This document shows, piece after piece, positions 8,457-17,581 of a stretch of DNA of 64,000 nucleotides. Each line of letters opens with the position of its first letter. The stretch's first letter is position 1. The DNA comes from Duganella aquatilis (GTDB lineage Bacteria > Pseudomonadota > Gammaproteobacteria > Burkholderiales > Burkholderiaceae_D), in contig NZ_WKJL01000010.1 in assembly GCF_009674565.1 (NCBI RefSeq), forward strand, positions 1-64,000, read 5' to 3'. Under the pieces are notes generated by a model. The model saw only the letters and a list, made by a program, of their open reading frames with translations. It searched no databases and was not told where the DNA came from. A program made the translations under genes and the position numbers.

Positions 8457-10072
8457 GCGTCATTCCCGATCCGATCCAGGCCGGGCTGGCCGCCGGCTGG
8501 CACGTCACCGATTGCGCGCAACTGCAGGCCGACCAGACGCTGGAAGCCGACGTGGTCATCGTCGGCAGCGGCGCCGGCGGCGGCGTTACGGCCGAGATCC
8601 TGGCGCTGTCCGGCCTGAAGGTCATCATCGTGGAAGAGGGCGCGCTGAAATCCTCGAAGGACTTCAAGATGCGCGAGGCCGACGCCTATCCGGCGCTGTA
8701 CCAGGAATCCGCCGCGCGCAAAACGAAGGACAAGGGCATCACCATCCTGCAGGGCCGCACCGTCGGCGGCAGCACCACGGTGAACTGGACCAGCAGCTTC
8801 CGCACGCCGGACATCACGCTGCGTCACTGGAACCGGCACTACGGCCTCGCAGATTACACGCCGGAGACGCTGGCGCCGTGGTTCGTCATGATGGAGGAGC
8901 GCCTCAACATCAGCGACTGGCAGGCGCCGCCCAACGAAAACAACGACCTGCTGCGGCGCGGCGCAAGCAAGCTCAACATATCGACCGGGCTGATACGCCG
9001 CAACGTCAACGGCTGCTGGAACCTCGGCTATTGCGGCATGGGTTGTCCGACCAACGCCAAGCAGTCGATGCTGGTGACCACCATTCCGTCGGCGCTGCGG
9101 CACGGCGCCAGCCTGCTGACGCACGCCCGCGCGGACAAGCTGGTGATCGCCAGGGACCGCGTCACCGCGCTGGAGTGCGTGGCGCTGGGCGCCGACGGCC
9201 TGGCCGCGACCGGCCGCCGCCTCACGCTGCGCGCCAAACACTTTGTGCTGGCCGGCGGCGCCATCAACACGCCGGCCTTGCTGCTGCGCTCGGCCGCGCC
9301 CGATCCGCGCGGGCTGCTGGGCAAGCGCACTTTTTTGCATCCGACGGTGATCTCGGCCGGCGTGTTCGAGCAGCGCGTGGACGGCTACGCCGGCGCGCCG
9401 CAAACCGTGTACTCGGATCACTTCCTGCACACCGACCGCATCGACGGCCCCATGGGCTACAAGCTGGAAGCGCCGCCGCTGCATCCGCTGCTGTTTTCCA
9501 CCACGATGCAGGGTTTCGGCGCGCAGCATGCGGCGGTGATGCAGCAGTTCCCGCACGTGCACGCGCTGCTGGCGCTGCTGCGCGACGGCTTCCACGACGA
9601 GGCGCCCGGCGGCAGCGTGGCGCTGGTCAACGGCGCGCCGGTGCTGGATTATCCGGTCAGCGATTTCATCTGGGACGGCGCGCGCCGCGCGCTGCTGACC
9701 ATGGCCGAGATCCAGTTCGCCGCCGGCGCCAGGAGCGTGACGCCGGTGCACGAGCGCGGCGAGGCCTACAGCAGCTGGACGCAGGCGCAGGCCGGCATCG
9801 GCGCGCTGCCGTACAAGCTGCTGCAAACCAGGGTGGTGTCGGCGCACGTGATGGGCGGCTGCGCCATGTCGGACGACGAGCGCCTCGGCGTGACCAGCTC
9901 GCGCGGCCGCTACCACGGCCTGACGAATCTGTCAGTGCACGACGGTTCGCTGTTCCCGACCTCGATCGGCGCCAATCCGCAGCTGTCGATCTATGGCATC
10001 GTCGCGCGCCTGGCCAGCGGGCTGGCGCAGCAACTGACCGGACAGCCGGCGGCGCGGCCGACGCGCGCTTAA
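8453..10072 (+). CDS. GMC-family FAD-dependent oxidoreductase
   Basis: A 539-aa flavoprotein. The FAD-binding GSGAGGG (residues 39-45) sits in a Rossmann fold, and the C-terminus carries the GMC signature with HVMGGCAMSDD, SVHDGSLFPTS and NPQLSIYGI. A Cys-containing loop (GYCGMGCPTNAKQS) resembles fatty-alcohol oxidases and gluconate/sorbose dehydrogenases. It has no signal peptide of its own and is probably carried out by the Tat-bearing subunit. The likely role is oxidation of an alcohol or sugar in the periplasm with electrons passed to cytochrome c or quinone. Diheme and triheme cytochrome genes at 43.4-45.4 kb are possible but unproven acceptors. Confidence 0.85.
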   Translation: MSVIPDPIQAGLAAGWHVTDCAQLQADQTLEADVVIVGSGAGGGVTAEILALSGLKVIIVEEGALKSSKDFKMREADAYPALYQESAARKTKDKGITILQGRTVGGSTTVNWTSSFRTPDITLRHWNRHYGLADYTPETLAPWFVMMEERLNISDWQAPPNENNDLLRRGASKLNISTGLIRRNVNGCWNLGYCGMGCPTNAKQSMLVTTIPSALRHGASLLTHARADKLVIARDRVTALECVALGADGLAATGRRLTLRAKHFVLAGGAINTPALLLRSAAPDPRGLLGKRTFLHPTVISAGVFEQRVDGYAGAPQTVYSDHFLHTDRIDGPMGYKLEAPPLHPLLFSTTMQGFGAQHAAVMQQFPHVHALLALLRDGFHDEAPGGSVALVNGAPVLDYPVSDFIWDGARRALLTMAEIQFAAGARSVTPVHERGEAYSSWTQAQAGIGALPYKLLQTRVVSAHVMGGCAMSDDERLGVTSSRGRYHGLTNLSVHDGSLFPTSIGANPQLSIYGIVARLASGLAQQLTGQPAARPTRA

Positions 10073-10091
10073 AACACGGTATCATGCAGTC

Positions 10092-11036
10092 ATGATCAAA
10101 CGACTGCTGATACTGCTGCTGGCGCTGCAAGCCGCGTTCATGGCGTTGCTGGCGACCGGTCTTTATTACGGGTGGCGCCCGGCCTGGGAGGCGCAGCTGA
10201 CCGCGCCGGCGACGGCGGCGTTCTACCTGGCCTGCGGCCTGCTGGCGGTGCTGCTGGTGCGGCTGCTGATCTCGGCCAACAACTTCTACCTGAGCTGGCG
10301 CGCCGGCAGCGTCACGCCGCCGGACCATGCGCTGAACCTGCTCAGCGCCGCCAACCTGTTCTGGCACGAATTCCATTCCTCGATGCTGACTTCGTCGTAC
10401 TACATGCTGCGGCCGGTCGGCATGCAGCTGCAGCCGCCTGGACAGGCGCAGGGCCTGCCGGTGCTGCTGATCCACGGCTACGCCTGCAACAGCGGCTACT
10501 GGCTACCGATGAGCAAGCTGCTGCGGCAGGCGCGCATCAGCCATTACGGCATCGACCTCGAACCGCCGGGCGCCTCGATCGACGATTTCGTGCCGCAGGT
10601 GCACGCGGCGGTGCAGCGCCTGCGGCAGGAGACTGGCAGTGCGCAAGTCGTGATCCTGGCGCACAGCATGGGCGGCCTGGTGGCGCGCGCCTACCTGCGC
10701 CGCCATGCCGACGCGCCGATCGCGCGCGTCATCACGCTGGGCACGCCGCATCACGGCACCGCGCTGGCGTCGTTCGGTCCCGGCAGCAACGCGGCGCAGA
10801 TGCGGCGCGACAGTCCGTGGCTTGATGCCTTGTCTACATCTGAGGCAAATACGCAACGGATGTTGTTTAGTTCCATTTATTCTGTCCATGACAACATCAT
10901 CGCGCCGCAGGACTCCAGCGACTTGCCCGGCGCCCGCAATCTGGTGTTCGGCGCCATAGGCCATGTAGCGCTGGGAAGGCATCCGGAAATCATGCGCTGC
11001 GCGCTGAAGGAAATCGAGAGCGCCGCACACGCGTGA
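10092..11036 (+). CDS. Membrane-anchored alpha/beta hydrolase (lipase-like)
   Basis: A 314-aa protein with two N-terminal hydrophobic segments (about residues 5-28 and 38-60) and then an alpha/beta hydrolase domain. The oxyanion-loop motif LLIHGYACNSGYW and the nucleophile elbow ILAHSMGGLVARAYL (Ser in AHSMGG) resemble triacylglycerol lipases and PGAP1-like esterases. The likely catalytic His is in GHVALGRHPE near the C-terminus. It lies 19 bp after the GMC oxidoreductase gene, so the two may share a transcript. The substrate is unknown; a lipid ester would fit. Confidence 0.8.
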   Translation: MIKRLLILLLALQAAFMALLATGLYYGWRPAWEAQLTAPATAAFYLACGLLAVLLVRLLISANNFYLSWRAGSVTPPDHALNLLSAANLFWHEFHSSMLTSSYYMLRPVGMQLQPPGQAQGLPVLLIHGYACNSGYWLPMSKLLRQARISHYGIDLEPPGASIDDFVPQVHAAVQRLRQETGSAQVVILAHSMGGLVARAYLRRHADAPIARVITLGTPHHGTALASFGPGSNAAQMRRDSPWLDALSTSEANTQRMLFSSIYSVHDNIIAPQDSSDLPGARNLVFGAIGHVALGRHPEIMRCALKEIESAAHA

Positions 11037-11107
11037 TTTTGTGTGAGGATCTTGTTGCCGCGTTGCTGTATGGTGGTTCCTGTACGCATGGCAAACAAGG
11101 CGAAGCA

Positions 11108-12592
11108 ATGGCCATCGATTTCGGCACCCTGATCCTGAATGAAACTCCCGACGCCGTGGTCATCACCACGCCGGACGGCGAGGTGGTGTGCTGGACCAAC
11201 GGTGCGCAAGCCGTGTTCGGTTACTCCAGCGCGGAGGCGGTGGGCCGCCAGCTGGACGCCCTGATCGTGCCGCCGGGGATGGCCAACGACGACGCCGGCG
11301 TGCTGCAGCAGGCGCTGCGACAGGGCGTGGCCAGCTACGAATCGGTGCGCCAGGCCAAGGACGGCGCGCTGGTCTACATCGACAGTTCCTGCAAGCTGGT
11401 GCACGGCGGCGCCGGCCAGCCCGACTATATTTTATGGAGCAAGAAGGACGTCACCGCGCTCAAGGTGCTGCGTGACGCCAAGCTGGTGGAGGCGCGCTAC
11501 GACGGCATCCTCGACTCTATGCCGGACGCCATCATCATGGCCAATGCCGCCGGCCGCATCGTGCTGGCCAACGCCCAGGCCGAGGCGCTGTTCGGCTATG
11601 CGCGTGGCGCCTTGCGCGGCATGGCGCTGGAGAGCCTGATGCCGGTGCGCTTCCGCGCCGGCCACCTCAAACACCGCGCCGGCTTTGCCGTGCAGCCGCT
11701 GGTGCGCGCCATGGGCAGCGGCCGCGACCTGTACGGCCTGCGCAGCGACGGCGTCGAGTTCCCGGTCGAGATCAGCCTCAGCCCGATCCGCACCGAGGAG
11801 GGCGAACTGGTGATGAGCGCGATCCGCGACATCAGCGAACGCAAGCGGTTTGAACTGGCGCTGCAGGAAAAGAATGTCGAACTGGCAAAAGCGGTGGCGG
11901 CCAAGGACAGTTTCCTGTCCGGCATGTCGCACGAATTGCGCACGCCGTTGAACGCGATCATCGGTTTTACAGGTACTATGCTGATGAAGTTGCCTGGCCC
12001 CATTAATGATGAACAGAACAAGCAGCTGCGCATGGTGCAAAGCAGCGCCCGCCACCTGCTGTCGCTGATCAATGACTTGCTGGATTTAACCCGCATCGAC
12101 TCGGGCAAGATCACGCTGGAAGTGGGGCCCTTGCGGTGCCGCGCGCTGATCGATGAAGTCCTGACATCGTTCAAGCCGCAGGCGCGCAGCAAGGGACTGG
12201 CGCTGGAGTTCGATCCGCCGCCGGAAGAGGTGACGGTGTCCAGCGACCGCCAGGCGGTGCAGCAGATCCTGATGAACCTGGTCCACAACGCGATCAAGTT
12301 CACCAACAACGGCACGGTGCTGGTGCGGCTGGCCAGGTCGGTGGTAGGCGCGCGGGCCTGCGCCACCATCAGCGTCAGCGATACCGGCATCGGCATCGGC
12401 AGCGAACAGCGCGACACCTTGTTTCAGGCGTTTTCCCAGCTGGACGGCAAGGCGTTGCGGCAGTTCGAGGGCACCGGGCTGGGCCTGCACCTGAGCAGCA
12501 AGCTGGCCTCGTTGCTGCAGGGTGAGATTTTATTTGATAGCGAGTATGGCGTCGGCAGCGTGTTCACGCTGGCCCTGCCATTGGAAGAATAG
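11108..12592 (+). CDS. PAS-PAS sensor histidine kinase
   Basis: A 494-aa soluble kinase with two PAS domains (about residues 5-120 and 130-248), a short coiled coil, a HisKA domain with the phospho-acceptor His275 (SHELRTPLNAIIGF), and a HATPase_c domain ending near residue 490 (DTGIGI, GTGLGLHLSSKL). There is no transmembrane segment, so it senses an internal signal. The ATG at 11108 was chosen over a GTG at 11033 because it starts right at the first PAS domain. The next gene, 19 bp on, encodes a protein with three receiver domains and is the obvious phosphotransfer partner. Confidence 0.9.
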   Translation: MAIDFGTLILNETPDAVVITTPDGEVVCWTNGAQAVFGYSSAEAVGRQLDALIVPPGMANDDAGVLQQALRQGVASYESVRQAKDGALVYIDSSCKLVHGGAGQPDYILWSKKDVTALKVLRDAKLVEARYDGILDSMPDAIIMANAAGRIVLANAQAEALFGYARGALRGMALESLMPVRFRAGHLKHRAGFAVQPLVRAMGSGRDLYGLRSDGVEFPVEISLSPIRTEEGELVMSAIRDISERKRFELALQEKNVELAKAVAAKDSFLSGMSHELRTPLNAIIGFTGTMLMKLPGPINDEQNKQLRMVQSSARHLLSLINDLLDLTRIDSGKITLEVGPLRCRALIDEVLTSFKPQARSKGLALEFDPPPEEVTVSSDRQAVQQILMNLVHNAIKFTNNGTVLVRLARSVVGARACATISVSDTGIGIGSEQRDTLFQAFSQLDGKALRQFEGTGLGLHLSSKLASLLQGEILFDSEYGVGSVFTLALPLEE

Positions 12593-12611
12593 AGAGAAGG
12601 GGAGATCGAAC

Positions 12612-15600
12612 GTGTCAGCACGTATCCTGATCATAGAAGACAATGCCACCAACATGGAGTTGATGGTGTATTTGCTGCGTGCCTTTGGCTACACGCCGCT
12701 GTCGGCCAGCGATGGCGAGGCGGGGGTGGCCGCGGCGAAACGCGAGCGGCCTGACCTGATCATTTGCGACGTCCATCTGCCCAAGCTGGACGGTTACGGC
12801 GTGGTGGCGGCCCTGAAGGCCGATCCGGAAGTGAGCCATATCCCGGCGCTGGCGGTGACCGCGCTGGCAATGGTGGGCGACCGCGAGAAGCTGCTGGAGG
12901 CCGGCTTTAACGGCTACATCGGCAAGCCTATCGAGCCTGACACTTTTGTCACCCAAATCGAGTCTTTCTTGCAAGGGGCAGTATCGTCCCCGGCGAATAA
13001 AAACGATACCGCCACGATCCTGATCGTGGACGACCATGTGCTGAACCGTGAGTTCCTGATGACGCTGCTGAGCTACGGCGGCCATCGCTTGCTGGAGGCC
13101 GCCAACGGCGCCGAAGGCTTGAAAATGGTGCTGGCGGAAAAACCGGACCTGGTGATTTCGGACATCCTGATGCCGAACATGGATGGCTACGAGTTCGTCA
13201 CCCGCCTGCACGAAAACACCGCCACCGCCGACGTGCCGGTGATCTTCTACACCGCCACCTACCGCGAGCGCGAGGCGATGGCGGTGGCGCAGTCGTGCGG
13301 CGTGCGCTGGGTGCTGCCGAAGCCGTCCGATCCGGAAGTGATCCTGCAGACCGTGCACGAGGCGCTGGGGCTGGCCGACTTCACGCAGGCGGACGAGACG
13401 CTGCCGGCCTTCGCGCCCGAGCCGCCGCAGGAAGGGCGGCTGCAGAATATCGACCACAAGGTGGCCGAGTACCTGGACGAGCTGGAATCCAGCAGCCAGC
13501 TGATCCGCCAGATCGCCAACGACACCGAGGATTCTTCGCCGGAAAACCTGTCGCGCATGACGCAACGGCTGTCGCATTCGCTGTCCAGCCTGCAGGCGGT
13601 GAGCCTGCGCCTGACCGCGCTGATCGAGCTGGGCATCGAGCTGGGCGCCGAGCGCGATCCGGGCGCGCTGGTCGACATCGGCTGCCGCGTGGCGCAGAAC
13701 ATCTGCGTGTCGAAATACGCCTGCATCGGCGTGCTGGAACCGGGCGCGACCGAGTTGAGCCACTTTGCCAGCTGCGGCGCCGGCATGCCGACCCGGCAGA
13801 TCGCCCAGACCCCGCGCGCCGGCGTGCTGCGCGGCCTGCTGGACCAGCGCCTGCCGTGCCGCATCAACGACCTCAACGGCGATCCGGCCACCATCGGCCT
13901 GCCGCCGACCCATCCGCCGGTGCACTCCTTCCTCGGCGTGCCGATCGCCTCGCGCGACCGCACCCACGGCTGGCTGTACCTGGTGGACAAGCTGGGCGCC
14001 GACGGCTTCTCCGAAGTTGACGAGCGGGTGGCGGCGACGGTGGCGGCGCAGGTCGCGGTGGCCTATGAAAACCTGCTGCTGTACGAGGAAATCAAGCGCC
14101 ACCACGCGCAGCTGACCCTGGACATGAACGCCCGCATCCGCCTCGACGAAGACCTGCGCCGCTTCCGCCTGGCGATGGACGCCACCGCCGACGCCATCTT
14201 CCTGGTGGACCGCGCCGGCATGTGCTTTGTCGACGTCAACGCCACCGCCTGCCGCATGCTGGGCTTCGAGCGCGAGGACTTCCTCAAGGTTGGCCCCAAC
14301 CGCTCGCTGGAAGGCGACCTGCACAAGCTGGAAGAGCTGTACGACAAGCTGCTGGCCGGCGACCAGAGCGGCGCCATGACCGAGCTGCTGTTGCAATGCA
14401 AGGACGGCGCGCCGCTGGCGGTGGAGGTGCAGCGCCGCACGCTGCGCTCCGGCGCCAGCTGGATCCTGGTGGCGGTGGCGCGCGACATCACCGAGCGCAA
14501 GGAAGCCGAACAGCGCCTGCTCAAGCTGGCGCACTTCGATACGCTGACCGGCTTGCCCAACCGCAGCCAGTTCTACGATTCGCTGGTGCATTCGCTGCGC
14601 CAGGCGCAGGAGCACAAGTGGTCGCTGGCGGTGCTGTTCCTCGACGTCGACCGCTTCAAGAACGTCAACGACACGCTCGGTCACACCATCGGCGACGAGC
14701 TGCTGCGCCAGTTCTCCAGCCGCCTGGTCGACTGCCTGCGCGTGCGCGACACCATCGGCCGCTTCGGCGGCGACGAGTTCGCCGCCATCCTGATGCTGCC
14801 GGAAGGCGCGCAGAACGCCATCGCCGTGGTCGACAAGATCCGCGAGACGCTGCGCCAGCCGTTCGACCTGAAAGGCCATGAGGTGACGGTGACCGCCAGC
14901 ATCGGCATCGCCGTCTACCCGGACGATAGCGCCGAGCCGGACACGCTGATCCAATACGCCGACACCGCCATGTACCGCGCCAAGGAAGCGGGGCGCGACG
15001 CCTTCCGCTTCTTCACCGCCGAGATGAACGCGCAGTCGCTGGCGCGGCTGGACCTGGAAAACGCGCTGCGCCGCGCCATCGAGAACGACGAGTTCGTGCT
15101 GCACTTCCAGCCCAAGGTCCACATCGGCAGCGGCCGCATCAGCGGCGCCGAGGTGCTGATACGCTGGAAGCGTCCGGGCCACGGCATGGTGTCGCCGGCG
15201 CTGTTCATTCCGCTGCTGGAAGAGACCGGGCTGATCGTGCGGGTCGGCACCTGGGTGATTCACGAGGCCTGCCGCAAGATCGCCCACTGGCAGAAGACCA
15301 ATGCCGGCGCGGTGCATTTGTCGGTCAACGTTTCCGGCATCCAGTTCTTCGTCGGCGGGCTGGAAGAGGAGGTGCTGAAGGCCATCCGCGAGCACAATAT
15401 CGCGCCGGAGCTGCTGGAGCTGGAACTGACCGAAAGCTCGCTGATGTCCAACGCCGAGGACACCATCACCGTGCTGCAGAACCTGAAGGCGCTGGGCATC
15501 CAGATTTCGATCGACGACTTCGGCACCGGCTACTCGTCGCTGGCCTACCTGAAGCGCTTCCCGATCGACAAGCTGAAGATCGACATCGCCTTCGTGCGCG

Positions 15601-16265
15601 AAGTCACCAGCAATCCGGATGATGCCGCCATCGTGCTGGCCATCATCAACATGGCGCACAGCCTGAAGCTGAACGTGATCGCCGAGGGCGTGGAGAAGGA
15701 GGCGCAACTGGCCTACCTGCGCCGCCACAATTGCGACGAAATGCAGGGCTATTATTTCAGCCGGCCGTTGCCGGAAGACGAGTTCGAAGCAATGCTGCGC
15801 GAAGGCCGCCGGCTGCAGGCGCCGGCGGACGACAACATCGTCGAGCAGCAGACCCTGCTGATCGTCGACGACGACGCCTTCATGCTCGACGTGCTGACCG
15901 ATTTCCTGTCGCAGGACGGCTACCGCATCCTGACCGCGCAGACCGCGGCCGAGGGCTTCGACATCCTGGCGCGGCACCGGGTGCAGGTGATCCTGTGCGA
16001 CCAGTGCATGCCATTGATGAGCGGCACCGAGTTCATGGAGCGGGTCAAGAACCTGTGCCCGGACACCTTCCGCATCATGCTGTCGGCCTACGCCGACCTG
16101 ACGCCGATCATGGCCGCCATCAACCACGGCGCCATCGACCGCTTCTACACCAAGCCGTGGAAGGGCGCGGTGCTGCGCGAAAACATCCGCGAAGGCTTCC
16201 GCCTGCATGCCCAGGCCCACGGCCCGGCGGCCGTGGTGGCCGAGACTGAAGCCATCAAGGAGTAG
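12612..16265 (+). CDS. REC-REC-GAF-PAS-GGDEF-EAL-REC cyclic-di-GMP signalling protein
   Basis: A 1217-aa cytoplasmic protein. Receiver 1 (phospho-Asp53) and receiver 2 (Asp184) are followed by a GAF domain (about 330-490), a PAS domain (510-625), a diguanylate cyclase domain with intact GGDEF (719-723) and an RVRD inhibitory site just before it, an EAL-type phosphodiesterase domain with EVL (Glu847) and DDFGTGYSS (from 968), and a third receiver (Asp1130) with the CDQCMPLMSG core. Catalytic residues of both halves look intact, so it may make and degrade c-di-GMP. The GTG start at 12612 has AGGGGAGA upstream and begins exactly at receiver 1. It is encoded directly after a PAS kinase and 2 bp before an unknown gene. 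Confidence 0.92.
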   Translation: MSARILIIEDNATNMELMVYLLRAFGYTPLSASDGEAGVAAAKRERPDLIICDVHLPKLDGYGVVAALKADPEVSHIPALAVTALAMVGDREKLLEAGFNGYIGKPIEPDTFVTQIESFLQGAVSSPANKNDTATILIVDDHVLNREFLMTLLSYGGHRLLEAANGAEGLKMVLAEKPDLVISDILMPNMDGYEFVTRLHENTATADVPVIFYTATYREREAMAVAQSCGVRWVLPKPSDPEVILQTVHEALGLADFTQADETLPAFAPEPPQEGRLQNIDHKVAEYLDELESSSQLIRQIANDTEDSSPENLSRMTQRLSHSLSSLQAVSLRLTALIELGIELGAERDPGALVDIGCRVAQNICVSKYACIGVLEPGATELSHFASCGAGMPTRQIAQTPRAGVLRGLLDQRLPCRINDLNGDPATIGLPPTHPPVHSFLGVPIASRDRTHGWLYLVDKLGADGFSEVDERVAATVAAQVAVAYENLLLYEEIKRHHAQLTLDMNARIRLDEDLRRFRLAMDATADAIFLVDRAGMCFVDVNATACRMLGFEREDFLKVGPNRSLEGDLHKLEELYDKLLAGDQSGAMTELLLQCKDGAPLAVEVQRRTLRSGASWILVAVARDITERKEAEQRLLKLAHFDTLTGLPNRSQFYDSLVHSLRQAQEHKWSLAVLFLDVDRFKNVNDTLGHTIGDELLRQFSSRLVDCLRVRDTIGRFGGDEFAAILMLPEGAQNAIAVVDKIRETLRQPFDLKGHEVTVTASIGIAVYPDDSAEPDTLIQYADTAMYRAKEAGRDAFRFFTAEMNAQSLARLDLENALRRAIENDEFVLHFQPKVHIGSGRISGAEVLIRWKRPGHGMVSPALFIPLLEETGLIVRVGTWVIHEACRKIAHWQKTNAGAVHLSVNVSGIQFFVGGLEEEVLKAIREHNIAPELLELELTESSLMSNAEDTITVLQNLKALGIQISIDDFGTGYSSLAYLKRFPIDKLKIDIAFVREVTSNPDDAAIVLAIINMAHSLKLNVIAEGVEKEAQLAYLRRHNCDEMQGYYFSRPLPEDEFEAMLREGRRLQAPADDNIVEQQTLLIVDDDAFMLDVLTDFLSQDGYRILTAQTAAEGFDILARHRVQVILCDQCMPLMSGTEFMERVKNLCPDTFRIMLSAYADLTPIMAAINHGAIDRFYTKPWKGAVLRENIREGFRLHAQAHGPAAVVAETEAIKE

Positions 16266-16267
16266 CG

Positions 16268-17500
16268 TTGGGATTTTTAGATTTCTTCCGTTCCACCCCC
16301 ACCATCGAACAATTCGCCCAGCTGGCGATCCAGGCGTTTGCCGAGGCCGGCAATCCGTCGCAGCTGCGTTACGACGCCGCCGATCAGCGCCTGCTGGGCA
16401 GCGGCGACGGCGCGCAGGTCGTCAACCTGGAAAACGGCTACCAGGCCTATTGCGCCGCGCCGCGCAAGCAGCGGCCGCAGGTGCTGGCGAATTTCGTCCA
16501 GAGCTTGCTGGCGCCGCCGTTGCCGTCCAGCTTTGCCGCCGCGCGCGCCAGCCTGCGGCCGCTGATACGTGGACGTGGCACACTGGAATATCTGCGGCTG
16601 CTGCCGGCGACGCTGTCCGGCGGCGCCGCCAAGCCGCCGCTGGTCGACGCCCACGCGCCGTTCAGCAGCGACAGCGTGATCATGCTGGCCTGCGACAGCG
16701 AACTGTCGATCCAGACGCTGACCGGCGGCACGCTGGTGGAATGGGGCGTGTCGTTCGACGAGGCGCTGGCGGCCGCCATCGACAACCTGCGCGACATCAC
16801 GGTGTCCAACTTCGAGCAGGTGGCGCCCGGCATCTACCTTGGCGCCTGGAACGACGCCTATGAAAGTTCGCGCCTGCTGTTTGCCGATCTGTTCTACCGC
16901 CTGGAACTGGGCGGCGAGCCGGTGGTGATGGCGCCGTCGCGGCACAAGCTGCTGGTGGCGTCCGCCAACAACAAGGAGGCGCTGATCGGCATGCTGGCGC
17001 TGGCGCGCAGCTACGCCGAGCAGGAGGGGCGGCAGGTGTCGTCGCTGATGTATTGCTTCAAGAACGGCAAGCCGGTCGAATTCATTCCCGGCGACGGCAA
17101 CGTGGCGCAACTGGCGGCCGAACTGAAAAAGCTGTTCCTGCTGGAGGATTACCAGGCGCAGAAAAACATGCTGGACAAGCTGAACGACCAGGCCAAGCTC
17201 GACCTGTTTGTCGCCACCTACAAGCTGCTGCAATCGCCGGAGACCGGCCGCATCGAGAGCTACGGCGTCTGGACCGACCAGGTCGACACGCTGATGCCGG
17301 AGGTCGACAAGGTGGCGCTGGTGCGCTACCACGAGGAAAGCGGCGAGCCGGACGTGCGCGTGGTGGCGTGGGACGAATTGCGCTCCCACATCAAGGAATT
17401 GCAGCAAGGCGTGCCCGGCTACCCGGCGCGCTACCGGCTGCCGAGCTTTCCCAGCCGCGAGCTGCTGGAGTCGCTGGTCTACATCGATCAGGAAACCTGA
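16268..17500 (+). CDS. Hypothetical protein in a signalling operon
   Basis: A 410-aa soluble protein I cannot assign with confidence. It has no signal peptide or membrane segment. The start is a TTG with AAGGAG five bases upstream, 2 bp after the stop of the GGDEF/EAL gene, so translation is probably coupled. The middle (about residues 130-260) reads as an alpha/beta domain, and the overall look resembles DUF1444-type proteins of about 270-400 aa. The C-terminal part is acidic and helical. Position suggests it works with the kinase and c-di-GMP protein upstream, perhaps as an output or accessory factor. Confidence 0.6.
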   Translation: MGFLDFFRSTPTIEQFAQLAIQAFAEAGNPSQLRYDAADQRLLGSGDGAQVVNLENGYQAYCAAPRKQRPQVLANFVQSLLAPPLPSSFAAARASLRPLIRGRGTLEYLRLLPATLSGGAAKPPLVDAHAPFSSDSVIMLACDSELSIQTLTGGTLVEWGVSFDEALAAAIDNLRDITVSNFEQVAPGIYLGAWNDAYESSRLLFADLFYRLELGGEPVVMAPSRHKLLVASANNKEALIGMLALARSYAEQEGRQVSSLMYCFKNGKPVEFIPGDGNVAQLAAELKKLFLLEDYQAQKNMLDKLNDQAKLDLFVATYKLLQSPETGRIESYGVWTDQVDTLMPEVDKVALVRYHEESGEPDVRVVAWDELRSHIKELQQGVPGYPARYRLPSFPSRELLESLVYIDQET

Positions 17501-17581
17501 GAAAAACGCATAAGGAACTGCGAAACCATTCGTTCAGCTCGGCCGTATTTGCCCTTACGCTAAGCCGTAAAGGAGAACTGC

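Noticed and set aside
8426-9916. Long open frame opposite the GMC oxidoreductase
   Set aside because: No ribosome site or motif; the plus-strand frame has FAD and GMC signatures.
12615-16220. A 1201-codon open frame on the minus strand
   Set aside because: It is the mirror of the strongly supported REC/GGDEF/EAL gene. GC-rich codon bias keeps the opposite frame open; there are no family motifs in it.
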